A DNA stretch of 64,000 bases from Mansonella perstans (GCA_037074765.1 JBAMDO010000169.1:55052-119051); one strand, 5' to 3'; counted from the stretch's first letter, positions 1 to 13,441 are shown. The notes: generated by a model not told the origin, from the sequence alone. Translations and numbers: made by a program.

Positions 1-3000
1 TTTCAGGCTTGCATTACTATTAAAATCTTTTTGTTCGTCATAATTTAATAACAATTTATTACATAAGAAACCATTGAATAAAAAAAAATTTTAATGACAA
101 TAAGGTAACCAAATGGTATTTATAGTATTTTCGAATTTACGGATTTTTTTAAATATTACGATAGTATAAAATCAATTTATGTTTATATAAATGAATTAAT
201 AATTTTAAAGAAAAAGAAAACGACAGGTAATTTAGAAATTTGAAGGGAAAAAAATACTTTTGAATTTAAAAAAAGTTATTCAAGAAAAAATTTTGCAAAA
301 TTTTTCTTCTTTCTCATTAAACATTTTATATTTCGCAAATTATATATAATTTAAAAAAAAAGGAAAGAAATTGAAGAGAAAAAAATGTACAAAAAAAAAC
401 TTATCGACTGATTAGTTTAGTCAATTCAATTAGTAATAAAAAATGTGGAAAGCGAGAAAATAGTTTTACACCATGCGAATACCTGACGAAGTAATCAGAT
501 AAATGTAACATCTATAATTTGATCAAATCCTTAATCCTACTTATTTCCTTTTTTTCTTCCTTTCTCTCTCTCTCTCTTTCTCTTTCTCTGTTAAAAAGAG
601 AAATTGTCCATTTTTGAAATGGATTGATCAGAGTTAATCGGCAATCTTTTTCTTCCGGGCAAAATTTTATTTGTCTCTTTTAATTTTGGCCGAAGAAATA
701 TGTAGGAAATAATGAAGTACTGAATTGAATTGAAAGTAAAAATGAGTAAATGAGTATTGTATAGGACGGAAACATTGATTCTATCTCTGCAATCCATTTG
801 TTTCATAAAGAATTATTTGTAATTTTCAATTTTAATCACACATAAGTAAACTGGAAATTTGTGACTTTAAACTGTTGAGAATACTAATGGTAATTTTGGT
901 GAACACATCTAAATGAATGTTAAAATGAAATGATTGAATTTTAAACACTAACCGTTCATTCCTCCTCTTTGCATTAGTACCATAGAGTATCAAGTATCAA
1001 CAAATTTTATGGTAATCATTAAATGAAATACTACCTGCTGAATTGTAAATTATCAAAAAAAGTTTGACTTATCTATGAATCAATCTGCATAATACCCATT
1101 ATTAATAGCATACAATTTATAGCATTATTTCTCCCATAAATTTAATTTATTCCTACCGTTATTCGTATATTTATTCATTTCTTTATTTCCCATAATTCAA
1201 CCAATTCTAATCATTCATTCATTCATCCATTCATTCAATCCCAATTTTAGTTAATGTGAATTGAAATGATTTTAAAAACATTGTAACAAAAAAGTTCTTT
1301 GTATAAATGATCATTATTAAAAATTTATCACCTTTAAAAAAGAATTTTTTTGGTAAATTGTAATGATTATTGATATTTCGATTTTAAGTACTGATATGAT
1401 TGGAATTCTGGAATGATTATTTTATCGTAAAATTTACGCTAATTTCAACAATTGCCTTTTAGGTATATAATTTATATCTAACTTTTTAATGTTCCAAACA
1501 ATTTAATATTATAACAATGCTAATGATGATAACTGTATAGTGATAATGGTGATAATGAGAGTGATAATAGCAGTGATAGAGCAAAAATCCTGGTGATAAT
1601 CGTAGTGATAAGGTACTTATAAGGGTTATGACAACTGTACTGATAGTAGTAATGATGCTAATGACAATAACAGTGATAAGGGTTGATAATGAGTTATGCC
1701 TTACATTAATCGTAGATTTATCCGATCCTCAACGAATACATTGATCACCTTCAAAATTTGCATAGCCATTGTAATTAGTAAATCTATCGCACCTGCCACA
1801 TACACAGGCAAAATATATACACACCACATTGTCGTAAGCGTCTTGGAATATATTTAGAACCTATTCATATATGTAATAAAATGTATTGAGATGTGTGGTG
1901 TGTAGTGTACAATGCAATGTAGTGTGGTATGGTGTGGTGTTGTGTAATGTAGTGTAGCGTGAAGTAGTGTGGTGTGGTGTAGTGTAAGTGATGTGGTGTG
2001 GTATGATATGAATTAAAGTTTTGTGACGTAGCGTAGCAAGATGTATCGGAAGAACATTATTCATCAAATATATAATTAAATCTGAAGAAGCAGTAAAATG
2101 AATGCGGTACGTCTGAAGAAGAGGAGAAATGAAAGAGAAAATGCAAAGAAATTAGTTAATGAAGTTATTTGTTTCTTCATTATATATAAATATCAACCAA
2201 TATTATTGCTATTTCAATTCAATGCTTGAAGATCTTTTTGAAAAACAAGCAGAAAAAAGAGGAAATTTAGTGCAATACTGGAAGTTTAAACTTATCACAT
2301 TGCTTAGGGCTTATTATCATTTCTTACATTTGCATATATTTTATATTGTAGTATTTCTATCGAGATTTATCGATTAATGTTAGTTGGCAATGTAGAATGA
2401 TGTGAAATGATGCTGATAGTAGATGATACGTCCATATATGTAGAATAAAAGAAATGAAGGAAAAAACATATGGGATACTGTGTTTAATAATGACAGCCCG
2501 GGATAATGTGGTGTGGATAATGATAACTTGAAATATATGGCATGGAATAATGATGTTAGAATATATGTGGAATAAATATTAATAATGGAATAATGTTACG
2601 AAATAATGTTATGATGCGAAATAATAAGTTAGTCCGAGATACCATATACCAGGAAATATGAGATGGGAAAATGTTATTTGCTGAGGTAAGAAAAATAGTT
2701 AAATTTTTCATGATCAAATAACACTACAGATTTTCATCTGTCATGTTATTCATCTTATCGCTGAAAATTCATCAATGTTGATTTTGTTAACGGAAATAAC
2801 CGGAACAATTATGTTTCAGATAATGAACTGGATTTGTTAGAACAATTCGATAATTGATGATAAACATTAGATAAATTATTAATAATATAGTTAGTTATGT
2901 CTAATGAATAATCACATTACCATTTCAGTAATGATAACAGGTAGAAATAAAATGGGGCAAATATCACGTCAATACAGGATTAATAATTAATTAACTAATT

Positions 3001-4784
3001 GATTAATTTGTGAGTTATCGAAGATGCATCATATGACTTAGAAATGCACGAACAGACAAATCTTACAAAACATTGCTAAATGGAAATTAAAATAGGAAAA
3101 AAAAGGAAACAAATCTGTAATTTAATCTTTACAACAATTTAAAGAATGAGAAAAATTTAATGGATTATTCGGAAAAGAAAAACACTTTATATTTTTCCAT
3201 TAATCATAATTAATGGCATTTAAAGTAAAAAGAAAGAAAATCGCAGCAATTAAGCAATTAATTAATTAACGAAAGATCGCTCAGAATCACTGAAAAAAGC
3301 AGGTAAAAGAAAATAAGGATTGAACTGGAACGAAGGAGAACAGTGGAGATGATAAAAAATAATTTTTGAAATTGTAAAATTTAACCTAAAATGAGTGCGA
3401 AAATGCCATTTCGAAATTTTATGACAAACCGATTTTGAAAAGAAAAAAATTGTATTGAAAAATTTAGAACAAATTTTGAATCGTTTTTTAAATCCTTTAA
3501 AATATTTTTTTTTATTGCTAAAAAAAACGAAAACAAGAAATATGGTGTAATTTAAATTGAAGATGTAATTTAAATTCAACATAAATGGAAGTGTATCGGA
3601 AGAAAGAATGTTCAGTCATCTTTTCATTCATTGAATGCATTTCTTTTACTTTGGGAATTTCAAATCAATTTGAAACACTTTAATTTCTTGGAAATGTTTT
3701 AATTTAAAAACTACACAGTTAGAAATGATTTTTTATTTGAAAATTTTCAGCTTTTTTTCCTTCAAATTCTTTGCTTTGCTTTCAAATAGTGATAATGAAA
3801 ATAACAGTAATAATAATAATAAAGCAATGATGATAATACCAATAGTATCTTAATAATAAAGAATATTTCTAATTAAGAAGAAAAAAAGGAATATAAGACA
3901 AGAATGGTTAATTATTTGAAATTTATCAGTCTTATTTTATTTCGTAATTTTTACAAGCAAAATTTGCCAATCCCTAAATTATTATTTCAGTTAATTAAAA
4001 TACAAACAAATTCATACAAAAAAATAACACAGAAAAAATACATTTGAAAATAGGTGGACAATGCGAACAATGTCATGCTCGTTGACAAATATGATGACAT
4101 CGTTGACAAATAAATCAGCGAATAAGTATTTCCTTTTGTTGAATCAAAAAGACAAAAAAAAAAGATAATGGAAAAAGACAAACCTTATTTATCTGAGAGA
4201 TTGAATAATTTGTCGAAGTTTGTTTGTTCGATTTGCTAATTGACAGATTGTGCTCGTATGGGGAGGATTAAGTGACAGGAATAATTTTCACTTTTTTTTA
4301 ATTTTTTTTTTTAAAAAAAAAAGCTGCAAAAAAATTTTTAGATTCACATTCCCTTCAATATAATTTATTTAAATTTTTAAATAAAAAAAATGCAGCACTT
4401 ATCAATTTACATGATAATTAAAACAAAGTGATGTACTTAATTTTTAAAAAATTATTTTTTTGTACAAAAAAATCTCCTTCAGGAATTTTAATTACCAATT
4501 TTCTTTTTTTTATTTTCTTTTTGCAGAAATAAACCATTCGTGAATTAAAACTTTTTTTTAAGTATTTTTGAAAGTTTTTCATTATTCAAATATTTGTTAC
4601 ATAAGCAATCCATTCAAGTAGTCAAAATTAAAAGAAAAATACTTAAATGAAAATTTTCAAATTTTGCATACTAAATTAATGCTATGCGAAACTTTTCTAA
4701 TATTTTATAAAATATTTTAGAAAGTTTCAATCACTTAATTAGTCAATTCTTGTAATTAGTAGCTAACATGAAAAAAAATCTGAC
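1..4784. other. Tropomyosin intron and/or flank, no gene seen
   Basis: AT-rich DNA with many homopolymer runs lies downstream, on the minus strand, of tropomyosin exon 2. The next tropomyosin exon, which should continue the heptad pattern after residue 80, was not found here, so this is probably intron 2 running off the left edge. The short ORFs in this stretch are low-complexity and show no recognisable motif. Confidence 0.6.
1879..2010. repeat. GTGTGG/GTGTAG-type degenerate simple repeat
   Basis: The plus strand is an irregular run of GTGTGG, GTGTAG and GTATGG words. The Thr/His-rich minus-strand ORF over it comes from the repeat. Confidence 0.8.
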
Positions 4785-6259
4785 CTCTTGAACTTTCTTT
4801 TCCTTCTCTTCCAAGTTTGTATTTGCAACAGCCAAATCTTCCTGTGCCTTATCTAAATCATTCTCCGTCTGCATCATTTTCTTTTGCGTGTCACGAAGTT
4901 CTTCCTCAATTCGTTCCAACTTATCCGTCATTTGTCGCACTTTTTCTTCCGCTGCATCGGCTCGATCGAGAGCATTATCCTTTAGAAAACAAAAACACAG
5001 TTGACTGTAATCCCATTTCCAATTACTATTTCAAAAACTTTTCAACTTGAGGCAGCCTTGAAAATAATTATTAAAATTCAATTAATTTCTATTTCAAAAA
5101 CTTATTATTTCAATAGATCTTGAAAATAATCATCAGAATTCAATCAATTGTTATTTAGATGACTTTTAAATTTGAGCATGTCTTGAAAATAATTTTCAAA
5201 ATTCAATTACATATTATTTAAAGCATTTATGTCTTCTTAAATAACCAATTAAAAAAAAAAAAAAAAAATTTTTAATTTTCAATTCCGAAAAAAGTTAGCC
5301 ATTTTTTTCACGCTAAATAATTTTATTTCAGAGAGGAACAAATAAAAATTAATGAAAAAATTAGAAACTAAAAAATAACGCAAGGAAAAAAGAGAGTTTT
5401 TTTTTCAAATTTCTTGTCAAAAATTCTCTCATCCCTTACAGTTTTTGCATAAAATTATGCGGTAGAAAATTGCTATTTGAAAAAATTCAAATTTGGCCCA
5501 TAAAATTAAAATGACAGAAAGGATGAATGAAAAATCTAAACAACTGTAAACTTTTAAATTGTAACGAGTAGTTTTAAATTTTAAAATTTTAATTAATAAA
5601 CACTGATAGTATCAATAATTTTTGATTATTTTTTACAACATAAATAATTAATGTACAAACAATTAATGCACAATTTTTTACTTCCACATGTTTGACTTTA
5701 CATTTTTTCTCGTCATATTTTTTTTCTAATTTAATTCAAATTACTCACTTCTTTTACAATTTAAGTTAGATTTTCATTTTCATTAAAATTTATCTAACAA
5801 TCACTCTCAATATTTTTTATGTTTAAAATTACTTCATCTGTGCAGTGATTGTGTAATAATATCTTTGCCTTTCCTTTCCATCGTACAATTAAATCTTTAA
5901 TGCTTAGTATTTTAATTTCAATAGCTTTACCGTGCCATTCAACAAATTTTACACACATTTTTCTTTATGCTTAAAAAATCAAAAGTAGTATGAGTTTCAA
6001 AATTTCACAAGAATTTCCTTAATTTAGCAGTAAGAAAAATATATTATCGCTATCATACTAATAATGAATTATACCAATAAAATCACATTGACTAATGATA
6101 ATATTTATTGTTTTCTTTATCCGTTCATGAAATATGTATTTGTATATTTTTCAAACTTTACTTTTTAAATAAACAAGAAATTTTTTTGAATTATACAAAA
6201 GAGATAATAAATACCTTCTCGATTTTCATCGCCTGCATCTTCTTCTTGATCGCATCCAT
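4785..6259 (-). CDS. lev-11 (tmy-1) orthologue: Tropomyosin, exons 1 and 2 (5' part of gene)
   Basis: Encodes the N-terminal 80 residues of tropomyosin, the coiled-coil protein that lies along actin and regulates myosin access in muscle. Exon 1 (6215-6259) encodes [15 protein letters not shown] and ends at a GTATTT donor. Exon 2 (4785-4979) encodes 65 residues starting [16 protein letters not shown] and ending EEKEKKVQE at a GTCAGA donor. Both exons are in phase 0 and join to the invariant tropomyosin start, with a continuous heptad coiled coil. The start is the only ATG giving the canonical [12 protein letters not shown] acceptor about 25 bases upstream could be a trans-splice site. The remaining roughly 200 residues must lie left of the window. 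Nematode tropomyosin is a known IgE cross-reactive antigen (family knowledge). Confidence 0.96.
4980..6214 (-). other. lev-11 (tmy-1) orthologue: Tropomyosin intron 1
   Basis: A 1.2-kb intron between the two tropomyosin exons. It is AT-rich and no other gene was seen in it. Confidence 0.85.
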
Positions 6260-6473
6260 TTTTGTAGTGCTATTATTGGCGTATGCTAGTAGTTGTTAAA
6301 TATCTCAAATAATATATTTTGAAAGTTAAAAAACTTTGAAAAATAATTGAATTGAAAAGAAGCGAAACAGAAAATACAAATTTTCTCGTAAGTTTTTTTT
6401 TTTTTTAAAAATAAAAGCTAAAACAACTGCAGTTAGGATAGGAATGATGTACAATGATAATAATATCGTATTG

Positions 6474-6558
6474 TGTATGCATATATGTATGTGTGTATGT
6501 ATGTATATGTGGTGTATGTATGCATGTATGCATGTATGTATGTATGTATGTATGTGTG

Positions 6559-6592
<34 letters not shown>

Positions 6593-6660
6593 TGTATTTA
6601 TGTATGTATGTATGTGTGTGTATGTATGTATGTGTGTATGTATGTATGTATGTATGTAGA
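6474..6660. repeat. (ATGT)n microsatellite
   Basis: Nearly pure TATG/TGTA tetranucleotides with interspersed TG units, upstream of tropomyosin. All six frames give Cys/Met/Tyr/Val or His/Thr/Tyr/Ile ORFs, which are artefacts of the repeat. Confidence 0.95.
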
Positions 6661-6940
6661 ATATGTGTATTTGTATACTCCATGAATTCATCCTATCACT
6701 GATATTTGTCTTATCAGCATTTTCACTTTTTTTTTGTTCTCTTCTCTCCCTCTCATTCCTCTTCAATTTCAGTCGTCCATTCTTTTCGTTTTTGCTAATC
6801 CGAATGTAAAATTTTGAAATTATAAATAGAAAATTTCGAAAAATTTTTGAAATTTTTCCATCTAACAACTTTTCTACACATCTACTATTAGCATTATCAT
6901 TATCAATAATGACAACAATAACTACAACTACACTAATAGC

Positions 6941-7300
6941 AATGATAATAACAACCTACCATGACCATTTTTATCATCACCACTAACAATAACAACCTAC
7001 CATGACCATTTTTATCATCACCACTAACAATAACAACCTACCATGACCATTTTTATCATCACCACTAACAATAACAACCTACCATGACCATTTTTATCAT
7101 CACCACTAACAATAACAACCTACCATGACCATTTTTATCATCACCACTAACAATAACAACCTACCATGACCATTTTTATCATCACCACTAACAATAACAA
7201 CCTACCATGACCATTTTTATCATCACCACTAATAATAGCAACCTACCATTGCCATTTTTATCATCATCACTAACAACAACAACCTATCATTACCACATTT
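6941..7300. repeat. 41-bp minisatellite, about 8-9 copies
   Basis: The unit begins AACAATAACAACCTACCATG and recurs with a 41-bp period. The core CCTACCATGACC is seen seven times identically. The last two units have drifted (CCTACCATTGCC, CCTATCATTACC). The homogeneous centre with decaying edges indicates recent unequal exchange or slippage. Confidence 0.93.
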
Positions 7301-7663
7301 TATGGTTATCAGCAATAAGAATTGTTAAGTTAATAAACAAGTAAGATAGAAAAGAAGAAAGTACAGAATAATGACTAGAAATATGAAATTAATAATTGAG
7401 TCATTTTCTTCATTATAACGAACAATAATAATGATAGTAATTAAGTAAGTAAAAATTTGGAAATACGAGAGAAATAATTAGATCATTTTTATCATAATGT
7501 TAACAACAATAGTATTGAGTAATTATGTAAGTAAATAAGCTAACTCAATAAGTAAAGAATGAATGAATGGAATGGAATGGAATGAAAAGATGAGAGAAAT
7601 GAAAATTGATTCAACATTTTTACCTTTATGTTAATAATACTAATAGTATAATTAAGCAAGTAA

Positions 7664-7767
7664 GAATGAATGAATGAATGAATGAATGAATGAATGAAAT
7701 GAATGAATGAATGAATGAATGAATGAATGAATGAATGAATGAATGAATGAATGAATGAATGAATGAA
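7664..7767. repeat. (GAAT)n microsatellite
   Basis: About 25 tandem GAAT units with one slipped base near the start. A short GGAAT stretch lies about 100 bp upstream. Confidence 0.95.
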
Positions 7768-8010
7768 CAGGATTAAAGCACGGAGAAGTACGAAAGATTT
7801 CCATTTGTTAGAATCAAATGAAATTTCAGCTCTTCCTATCGCTTATTTACTACCTCGTTGATATTCTGATATCTTTTCAGTGTTCCTCTTTACACTTAAA
7901 CAGCTGTTACTTTGCCAACATATACCATAGTTTAAGTTTAAGCAATCCAAGCAAATAAATTCTTCCTTTCATTTATTTTCTTTCTTCTAACTTTATTCGA
8001 AGAAATTCAA

Positions 8011-8037
8011 CAGAGAGAGAGAGAGAGAGAGAGAGAA
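8011..8037. repeat. (GA)n microsatellite
   Basis: A perfect AG/GA run of about 12 units. Confidence 0.9.
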
Positions 8038-8133
8038 AGCGGAATGAAGTAATAGAATAAGATAAAAAGTTTAAAGTTAGTTCAAAGAAAAAAGAAAAGT
8101 GTGGGCGAATAATGTATTAAATAGTTTAATGGT

Positions 8134-8318
8134 ATATTACATACATACAGACGCATATATACACATATACAAATGCACATACATACACAACATACATACA
8201 TACACACACATACACATATACACACACGTACACACATACACACACATACATACATACACACACATACATACATACACACACATACATACATACACACACA
8301 TACATACATACACATATG
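8134..8318. repeat. (CA)n/(TACA)n compound microsatellite
   Basis: Alternating ACACACATAC and ATACATAC words produce long repeat ORFs on both strands, with no coding signal. Confidence 0.94.
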
Positions 8319-8406
8319 TATATATTAAATATCTTAAATTTCAAGAACAGCAAAAGATTTTGGCAAAAAAAATAAAATTATTTTCACTCATTTCTTTCTT
8401 CCTTTT

Positions 8407-8535
8407 TTCTCTCTCTCTCTCTTTCTCTATCTCTCTCTCTCTTCCTCTCTTTTCTCTCTGCACAAATGATGAAAATTTGATACAAATCAGAATATCATCA
8501 TCGTAATATCATTTTTTTTTTTTTTTTTTTTTTTT
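8407..8535. repeat. (CT)n tract and poly-T run
   Basis: A CTCTCT tract at about 8407-8460 is followed by a run of about 25 T at 8510-8535. Confidence 0.85.
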
Positions 8536-10515
8536 GTAAAAAGAAAATACCTCTCTCGTTTTCTATACTTTCTCTTCATTTTATTCTTATCCCTTCACAT
8601 CTCTAACTCTTTTCTTTTTTCAATTTTTTGAAAAATTAAAGATTAAAATTTCTTTCATTATTAAATTTTGTAAAATATAACTGATAAATGACAAACGATT
8701 GAACAATAATCAGAAGTGATATGCAAACATGCATTTAGGTATGTCTTTATGAGATGTAATAAAAATAAAAATAATAATGACAAGAATATGCAGGCGTGCA
8801 TTTTTATTAAACTATCATTAAATTTGTTAAATTTACTGTCTCAAATTTAAATTTATTTTTATGCCATTGCAATTTTTTCAAGTACGTAAAAAATTTATTT
8901 ATGATTTTTGTTTCCTAAGCATTAATGAATGTTTGGTAATGAAGCAATAAGAATTAATTTATAAATACGTGACAAAAATTGCTATAACATCCAATTTAAA
9001 AATATTAGGAATTTTTTCTACAAAATAAAGTTTTATTTTTCTCAACAAAAGACCTATTGTATAAATAAGGTATTGGATGAAATTTTAGAGAAGCACTGAA
9101 TAATAAAATCTTAGAACAGACAAGTTGCTAAGGGGATTTTGAGTTGATTGTATTCAAATTGTTTTATTCAAAGATATGTTCAGGTAACGATAATTATTGT
9201 TAACATGTACGCACTATAAATGCAATTTGAAAATATCATTAGCAAAAGATGCATACAGGTGCATAATTCTTTCTTAATAGCTAGAAAGATAAATTTTGGT
9301 AAACAATCAAGTAGTAAAGCGGAAACAACAAAAATATGCTAAGCGATTGTCATTTATTTAGATTTGATTGATGTTAGCTTATTTATTTCAAAAAAATCTA
9401 AAATTCTTTTGTTGCACAATTTCATTAATTAAAAAATTGATTGCATTAAATATTATTATTTTTGATCATTTAAAATGCATTTAAAAAAGTTATGTTGAAA
9501 AAATTAACAAAAGTTCACCTTTGTTAGAGTATGACCATAATGCTTAATAGCTGCTGAATACAGAAATTTTAGATCGTTGAGGAAATACGGCAAGCCGAAT
9601 CATTTCTGCAACAGTCGTTCATATGGCATTATTCAAGGATTGGTATACCAATGATATATCAACCGTATTTTTTAAAAGCTAAAAATCTGCTTTATGTCTT
9701 CTTAATTTTGAAAATCGCTTAAAACTTAAGCAGTCAATTTAGCATGTTAATTAAATGAACTGAAAACTATGCAAACGCTCAAACATTTAATTATAAAAAG
9801 TTGAAATACTTCAGCCAAGATTCAAACCGAAAAATTTACAAAAAATTTTCAAAACTTTTGACTCAAGGTCATCAGTTAAACTACCTGCAATCATTTGTAC
9901 AAATTACACCGAGAACCAGCAAAATCAAGCCAATTTACCAAGATATTTGTATTAATGATGTAGATTGTTGGGATACTGAGAAATATGTAATATTTCGAAA
10001 CAAACAAGTTATTTGTTAGTCGTATTTTTGGATGTGGGATTCATATTAATAAAATAAATGTTTTCCTATGCCTAAAGTGACAAGTCAATTACATACAAAT
10101 CATTTGAAAGTATTCTGAGCTGGAGCACTGTACACTTTCGGTAAGCTGATTAGCATGCAATTAGCAAAACGAAACATGCTAATTAGCATAATTAGCATGC
10201 TTCTTGCCCAATCTTGTATGCGAATCTTATGTTGTCTGTTTTATATGTAAACCACGAGTCACGAGTACCGTATATATATATATATATGTAGAGCTTCTAC
10301 TCTCCAACATTCCGTTCCCTAACAATCTTCAGTCCTGATAAGCTTTGGCGTTCGGCAGTACCTTAATCCTCAGCTCAAATTTCATTTTCGCTCCATCTCT
10401 AATTTATTAATTCAACATCCAGAAATTTTCCTTTTTAATCCCAGAATAAAACCTATCCATAACTGGATTTTGATATTCGCTAATATTTTTTTTTATTTTT
10501 TTAATTTTGATATAC
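8536..10515. other. Non-coding, no gene recognised
   Basis: AT-rich intergenic DNA. It contains repeated TTAGCATGC-like words at 10140-10210 and a (TA)n run at 10270-10287 that could act as a TATA element. A 72-codon ORF at 9801-10019 lacks an ATG start and recognisable motifs. Confidence 0.5.
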
Positions 10516-10686
10516 CTGTTTTTATATTCGCTAATAATACTATTATCGTCATCAATAACAAGCACCGCGCTTCCGTGTCTGGTAACACCATCATCACCAT
10601 TATTATTAACATTTTCTTCATTATGACAAAAAATTGGTGCCCCAGATGAGATACGATGACTCTTAATATAATAGCAAGTATCAAAC
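10516..10686 (-). CDS. Exon-like ORF, unidentified (two Cys, acidic)
   Basis: An open stretch of 171 nt bounded on the minus strand by a strong acceptor (TTTCTTTTGCAG) and an AG|GTATAT donor. Both boundaries are phase 2, so the exon is symmetric. Residues include FDTCYYIKSHRISSGAPIFC and, later, GSAVLVIDDDN. The protein-like composition contrasts with the AT-rich flanks. I do not recognise the family. The GSAVLVI segment faintly recalls the GSALIPF segment in the inverted exons at 12.9-13.7 kb, so it may be another ectodomain fragment of the same gene set (speculative). No partner exons were found nearby, so it may be a relic. Confidence 0.4.
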
Positions 10687-10911
10687 CTGCAAAAGAAACT
10701 CTTATTCACTTGGTTAATGTTGAAAACTCTAAGGAATTCTAGAATTTCGTGGAGAGAAAATCATCTAAAAATTAAAGAGAAATCATTCATATTTCTAAAT
10801 CACTTCTGTTTCCTAAATCTGCTCTTCCATCTATCATTCGGATTTCTATTAATCGTTAATCTTTTATCACTTGATCGAATCATTACTATTCATATGTGAA
10901 TGCTGTTTCAG

Positions 10912-11043
10912 GCATGCAATAGAACCAGACCGGCAAGATATCCCGGAATTGATGGGAAAAAAGGACTGCCATTACCGGAAGGAATGAGAAAACTCCAGGA
11001 ATCTACCTTTAATGATGATTGCGACAATGGAGAGGATTTTGGA
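10912..11043 (+). CDS. Exon-like ORF, unidentified
   Basis: A phase-0 open stretch of 44 codons between a CTGTTTCAG acceptor and a GGA|GTAATT donor. It starts ACNRTRPARYPGIDGKKG and contains LPLPEGMRKLQE and two Cys. It is clearly richer in G+C than its flanks. The same frame stays open to 11259 if the donor is not used, giving a hydrophobic tail. The paralogous DNA at 22.9-24.2 kb matches the flank from about 11.1 kb onward but lacks this exon. Product unknown. Confidence 0.35.
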
Positions 11044-12709
11044 GTAATTTTGATGCCGCAGGCCATTCTTAAATCATTCCAAATCAACAAAAAAACATGC
11101 AAAAGTGTGATTATTTTACTGTTCTTATTCATTTATTTTTTCATAAACATAACATTATTGATGGCTAGGATTTTTCTATTAGTATATCATGTTCGTTGTG
11201 TTTTAAAACTTGCTTATTGTTTCTTTTTTTACATTTCTTCATCCAATTGGATGCAATAACTTTACTAAATTTTCCTGTTTGATTTGCTGTTAAATTTGCA
11301 TTTGTAATTTTTTGTTGATGAAAAAGAAAATTTTTGGAAGTTAAATTATTAAATTAAAGGTGAATGAGAGATAGAAACAAAAGATTATTGATGTCAAATG
11401 CCAAAGCATACTAAGGACTGAAAAAGTATAAGAGAAATCCTATACAAATAGCGCTTTTAAGTTACATTGAAAGCAGCTATGTGTAAGATCTTTCAGATAC
11501 TTCAGCAGTTGCATGCAACAGTTTCATATATTTAGTCTTATTTTTATTGGAATTTAATATTTTCTGTTTGAATTTTTTTTTAGTTTGTCTTCGAGTTCGT
11601 CATCACCTACATTCATCGTATTGGAAGGTGAAGTGTTTAATTATTGGTTAAATTTAAGTTCGTTGTATATTTCAATTCTTAAATCTTAATTATTTCGATA
11701 CTTTTAGTTAAAATTTTGCTCTGTTCTTATGTTTTGCATTACCGTGAAAAATTTTGTTAGAAATAGGATTCGTTCTATGCAGAGAGTATGTTAATGCTTT
11801 TCTAAGTTCTGAAGTTGCAGTGATTAAAAATGGAAGAATGTTCATATCAACTGAAGTAATCAATAATATCTCGTAACTCACAGAATACATTCACTGCTAA
11901 CTTTTGAATTATAATAGCAAAATATATCCATCTCCTTGTTTCCCAATCCAACGTATCCAATTACTGATTAGTTTTCAAAGCTACATAACATTACGATAGG
12001 TTTATTCTTAGCATAAAATAATTTGTTTTCTAATCCTTATTACTATTATGAATTATTATTGTTCTTACTATCATCACTACTATCCCAATCATTATTATGT
12101 AATAAGTGTCATTAAACAAATATATTGTTTATAGCAACGAAAAAATTGCTGACATTTCATATTTGTGCAAATTTAGATTAAAAAGCTTCAATGAAATTTA
12201 AGATTGACATGATATCGACAAATCACTACTATTGCGGTCATCCTGATATTAGAAATATGCATTTGCTAATTGATGCGAATTACATAGCATAAATAGGACA
12301 TTTGAACTGCATATAGTAACAATTTACTAACGAAATTAGTTCATACTTCATAAATGGATTACTTAACAAAAAAATTAGGAAAGAACGGTCGTACAACTGG
12401 TAATATTCTTTGCATTCATAATCCTAATGCCGACAATCCTTTTTTACTGTAATCAATACAGATGCTACTAGAATAAAATCATCCAACAGTTGAATAAACT
12501 ATCTACTGAAAATATTCTGGGAAATAGAATAAACAAATCAATATGTATTACAAAAAAAAAAAAAAAAAAAAACTGTATTACAAAAAATATGAGATACTTA
12601 GAATGAAATAAGTCTAATATTCATTTTAGTTAATACCTTTTTTTCACTGCAACTATTACTTTACTTCGATTTCATAAAAAAAAAGGGATAAGCTTTACGG
12701 ACTGATAAT
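11044..12709. repeat. Left copy of an old direct duplication (with 22.9-24.2 kb)
   Basis: Stretches around 11130-11260 and 12110-12420 can be aligned by eye with 22890-23060 and 23690-23950. Shared anchors include GTTCGTTGTGTTTTAAA and AAAAATTGCTGA. The 12360-12500 part also resembles 30780-30930. Poly-A occupies 12550-12571. No coding exon was identified. Confidence 0.5.
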
Positions 12710-13180
12710 TCAAAAGTTGCTCCATATAGAGGCACTGCAAAAAAGAAAAAACAAAATTCCGCATGCGCCCATTAAACAGCTGGATTTGTTTCCATCCAGT
12801 AAGCCATTACCATCACCAAACAAGGAACTTTTAACATGTGTTTGTTCTTCTGGTGGTGATTCGTTTCCACAGGCTTCTGGAGAACTTACTGATAGGCTTC
12901 CTTCAAGTTCTCTTGGTGAGATACTTCTAAAATTCATTTCAATTTCACTTATGAAAATAACTGTGAAATTTGTTGAGCGTAAAAAGGAATGAGAGCCGAA
13001 CCTCCAGCCATTCCTGGATCATCGCTAGAACTTCTGGCAAGGACAAAAACATCGCCAGAAGTACCATTTCGCAACATGCTCTGCATATGTTTATGTAAAC
13101 TTGCCATATCAGGATATATCCAATTACAGCACTGACACGTATTTTTGAAATAGAATGTGAAACCATGTGAGACCGGAACG
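12710..13180 (-). pseudogene. Ectodomain-like exon pair, left arm of inverted repeat
   Basis: The minus strand reads through a Cys-rich start (NTCQCCNWIYPDMASLHKHM), then NGTSGDVFVLARSSSDD and GSALIPFYAQQIS. A possible 35-nt intron (12927-12961, phase 2) follows, then SISPRELEGS, a Pro/Ser/Glu-rich linker and a stop at 12710. The protein-like reading is shared with the inverted copy at 13.44-13.89 kb, and many differences are conservative. The family is not recognised. The context (a kinase relic nearby, and a membrane segment in the other arm) suggests a receptor ectodomain and juxtamembrane region. The 35-nt intron would be unusually short and no initiator exon was found, so it is likely a relic. 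Confidence 0.4.
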
Positions 13181-13441
13181 TTTCATAGAATGTGAAACCA
13201 TGTGAGACCGGAACGTTTCATTTCCAGAACAGCCTATCATCGTTAATGATATAGTCTCATTTATCATTAAAAAAAAAAAAAAAAATAAGCTCTTGTAAAT
13301 TTATCAGTTCCCCATTAAGCTAATGTCAGTGAACCGTAAAGATATAAATTAAAAAAAAATTCCTGCATGTGTTTTTGAATCCCTTCACAAAAAATGCATG
13401 TGCTTAATATCATTAACGATGATAGGCTGTTCTGGAAATGA

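Noticed and set aside
6326..6868. 180-codon minus-strand ORF and several plus-strand ORFs
   Set aside because: All run through the (ATGT)n microsatellite; His/Thr/Tyr/Ile or Cys/Met/Val strings are repeat artefacts.
8082..8506. Long ORFs on both strands
   Set aside because: Products of the (CA)n/(TACA)n and (CT)n repeats.
9801..10019. 72-codon ORF with three Cys
   Set aside because: No ATG start, no clear splice boundaries and no recognisable motif.
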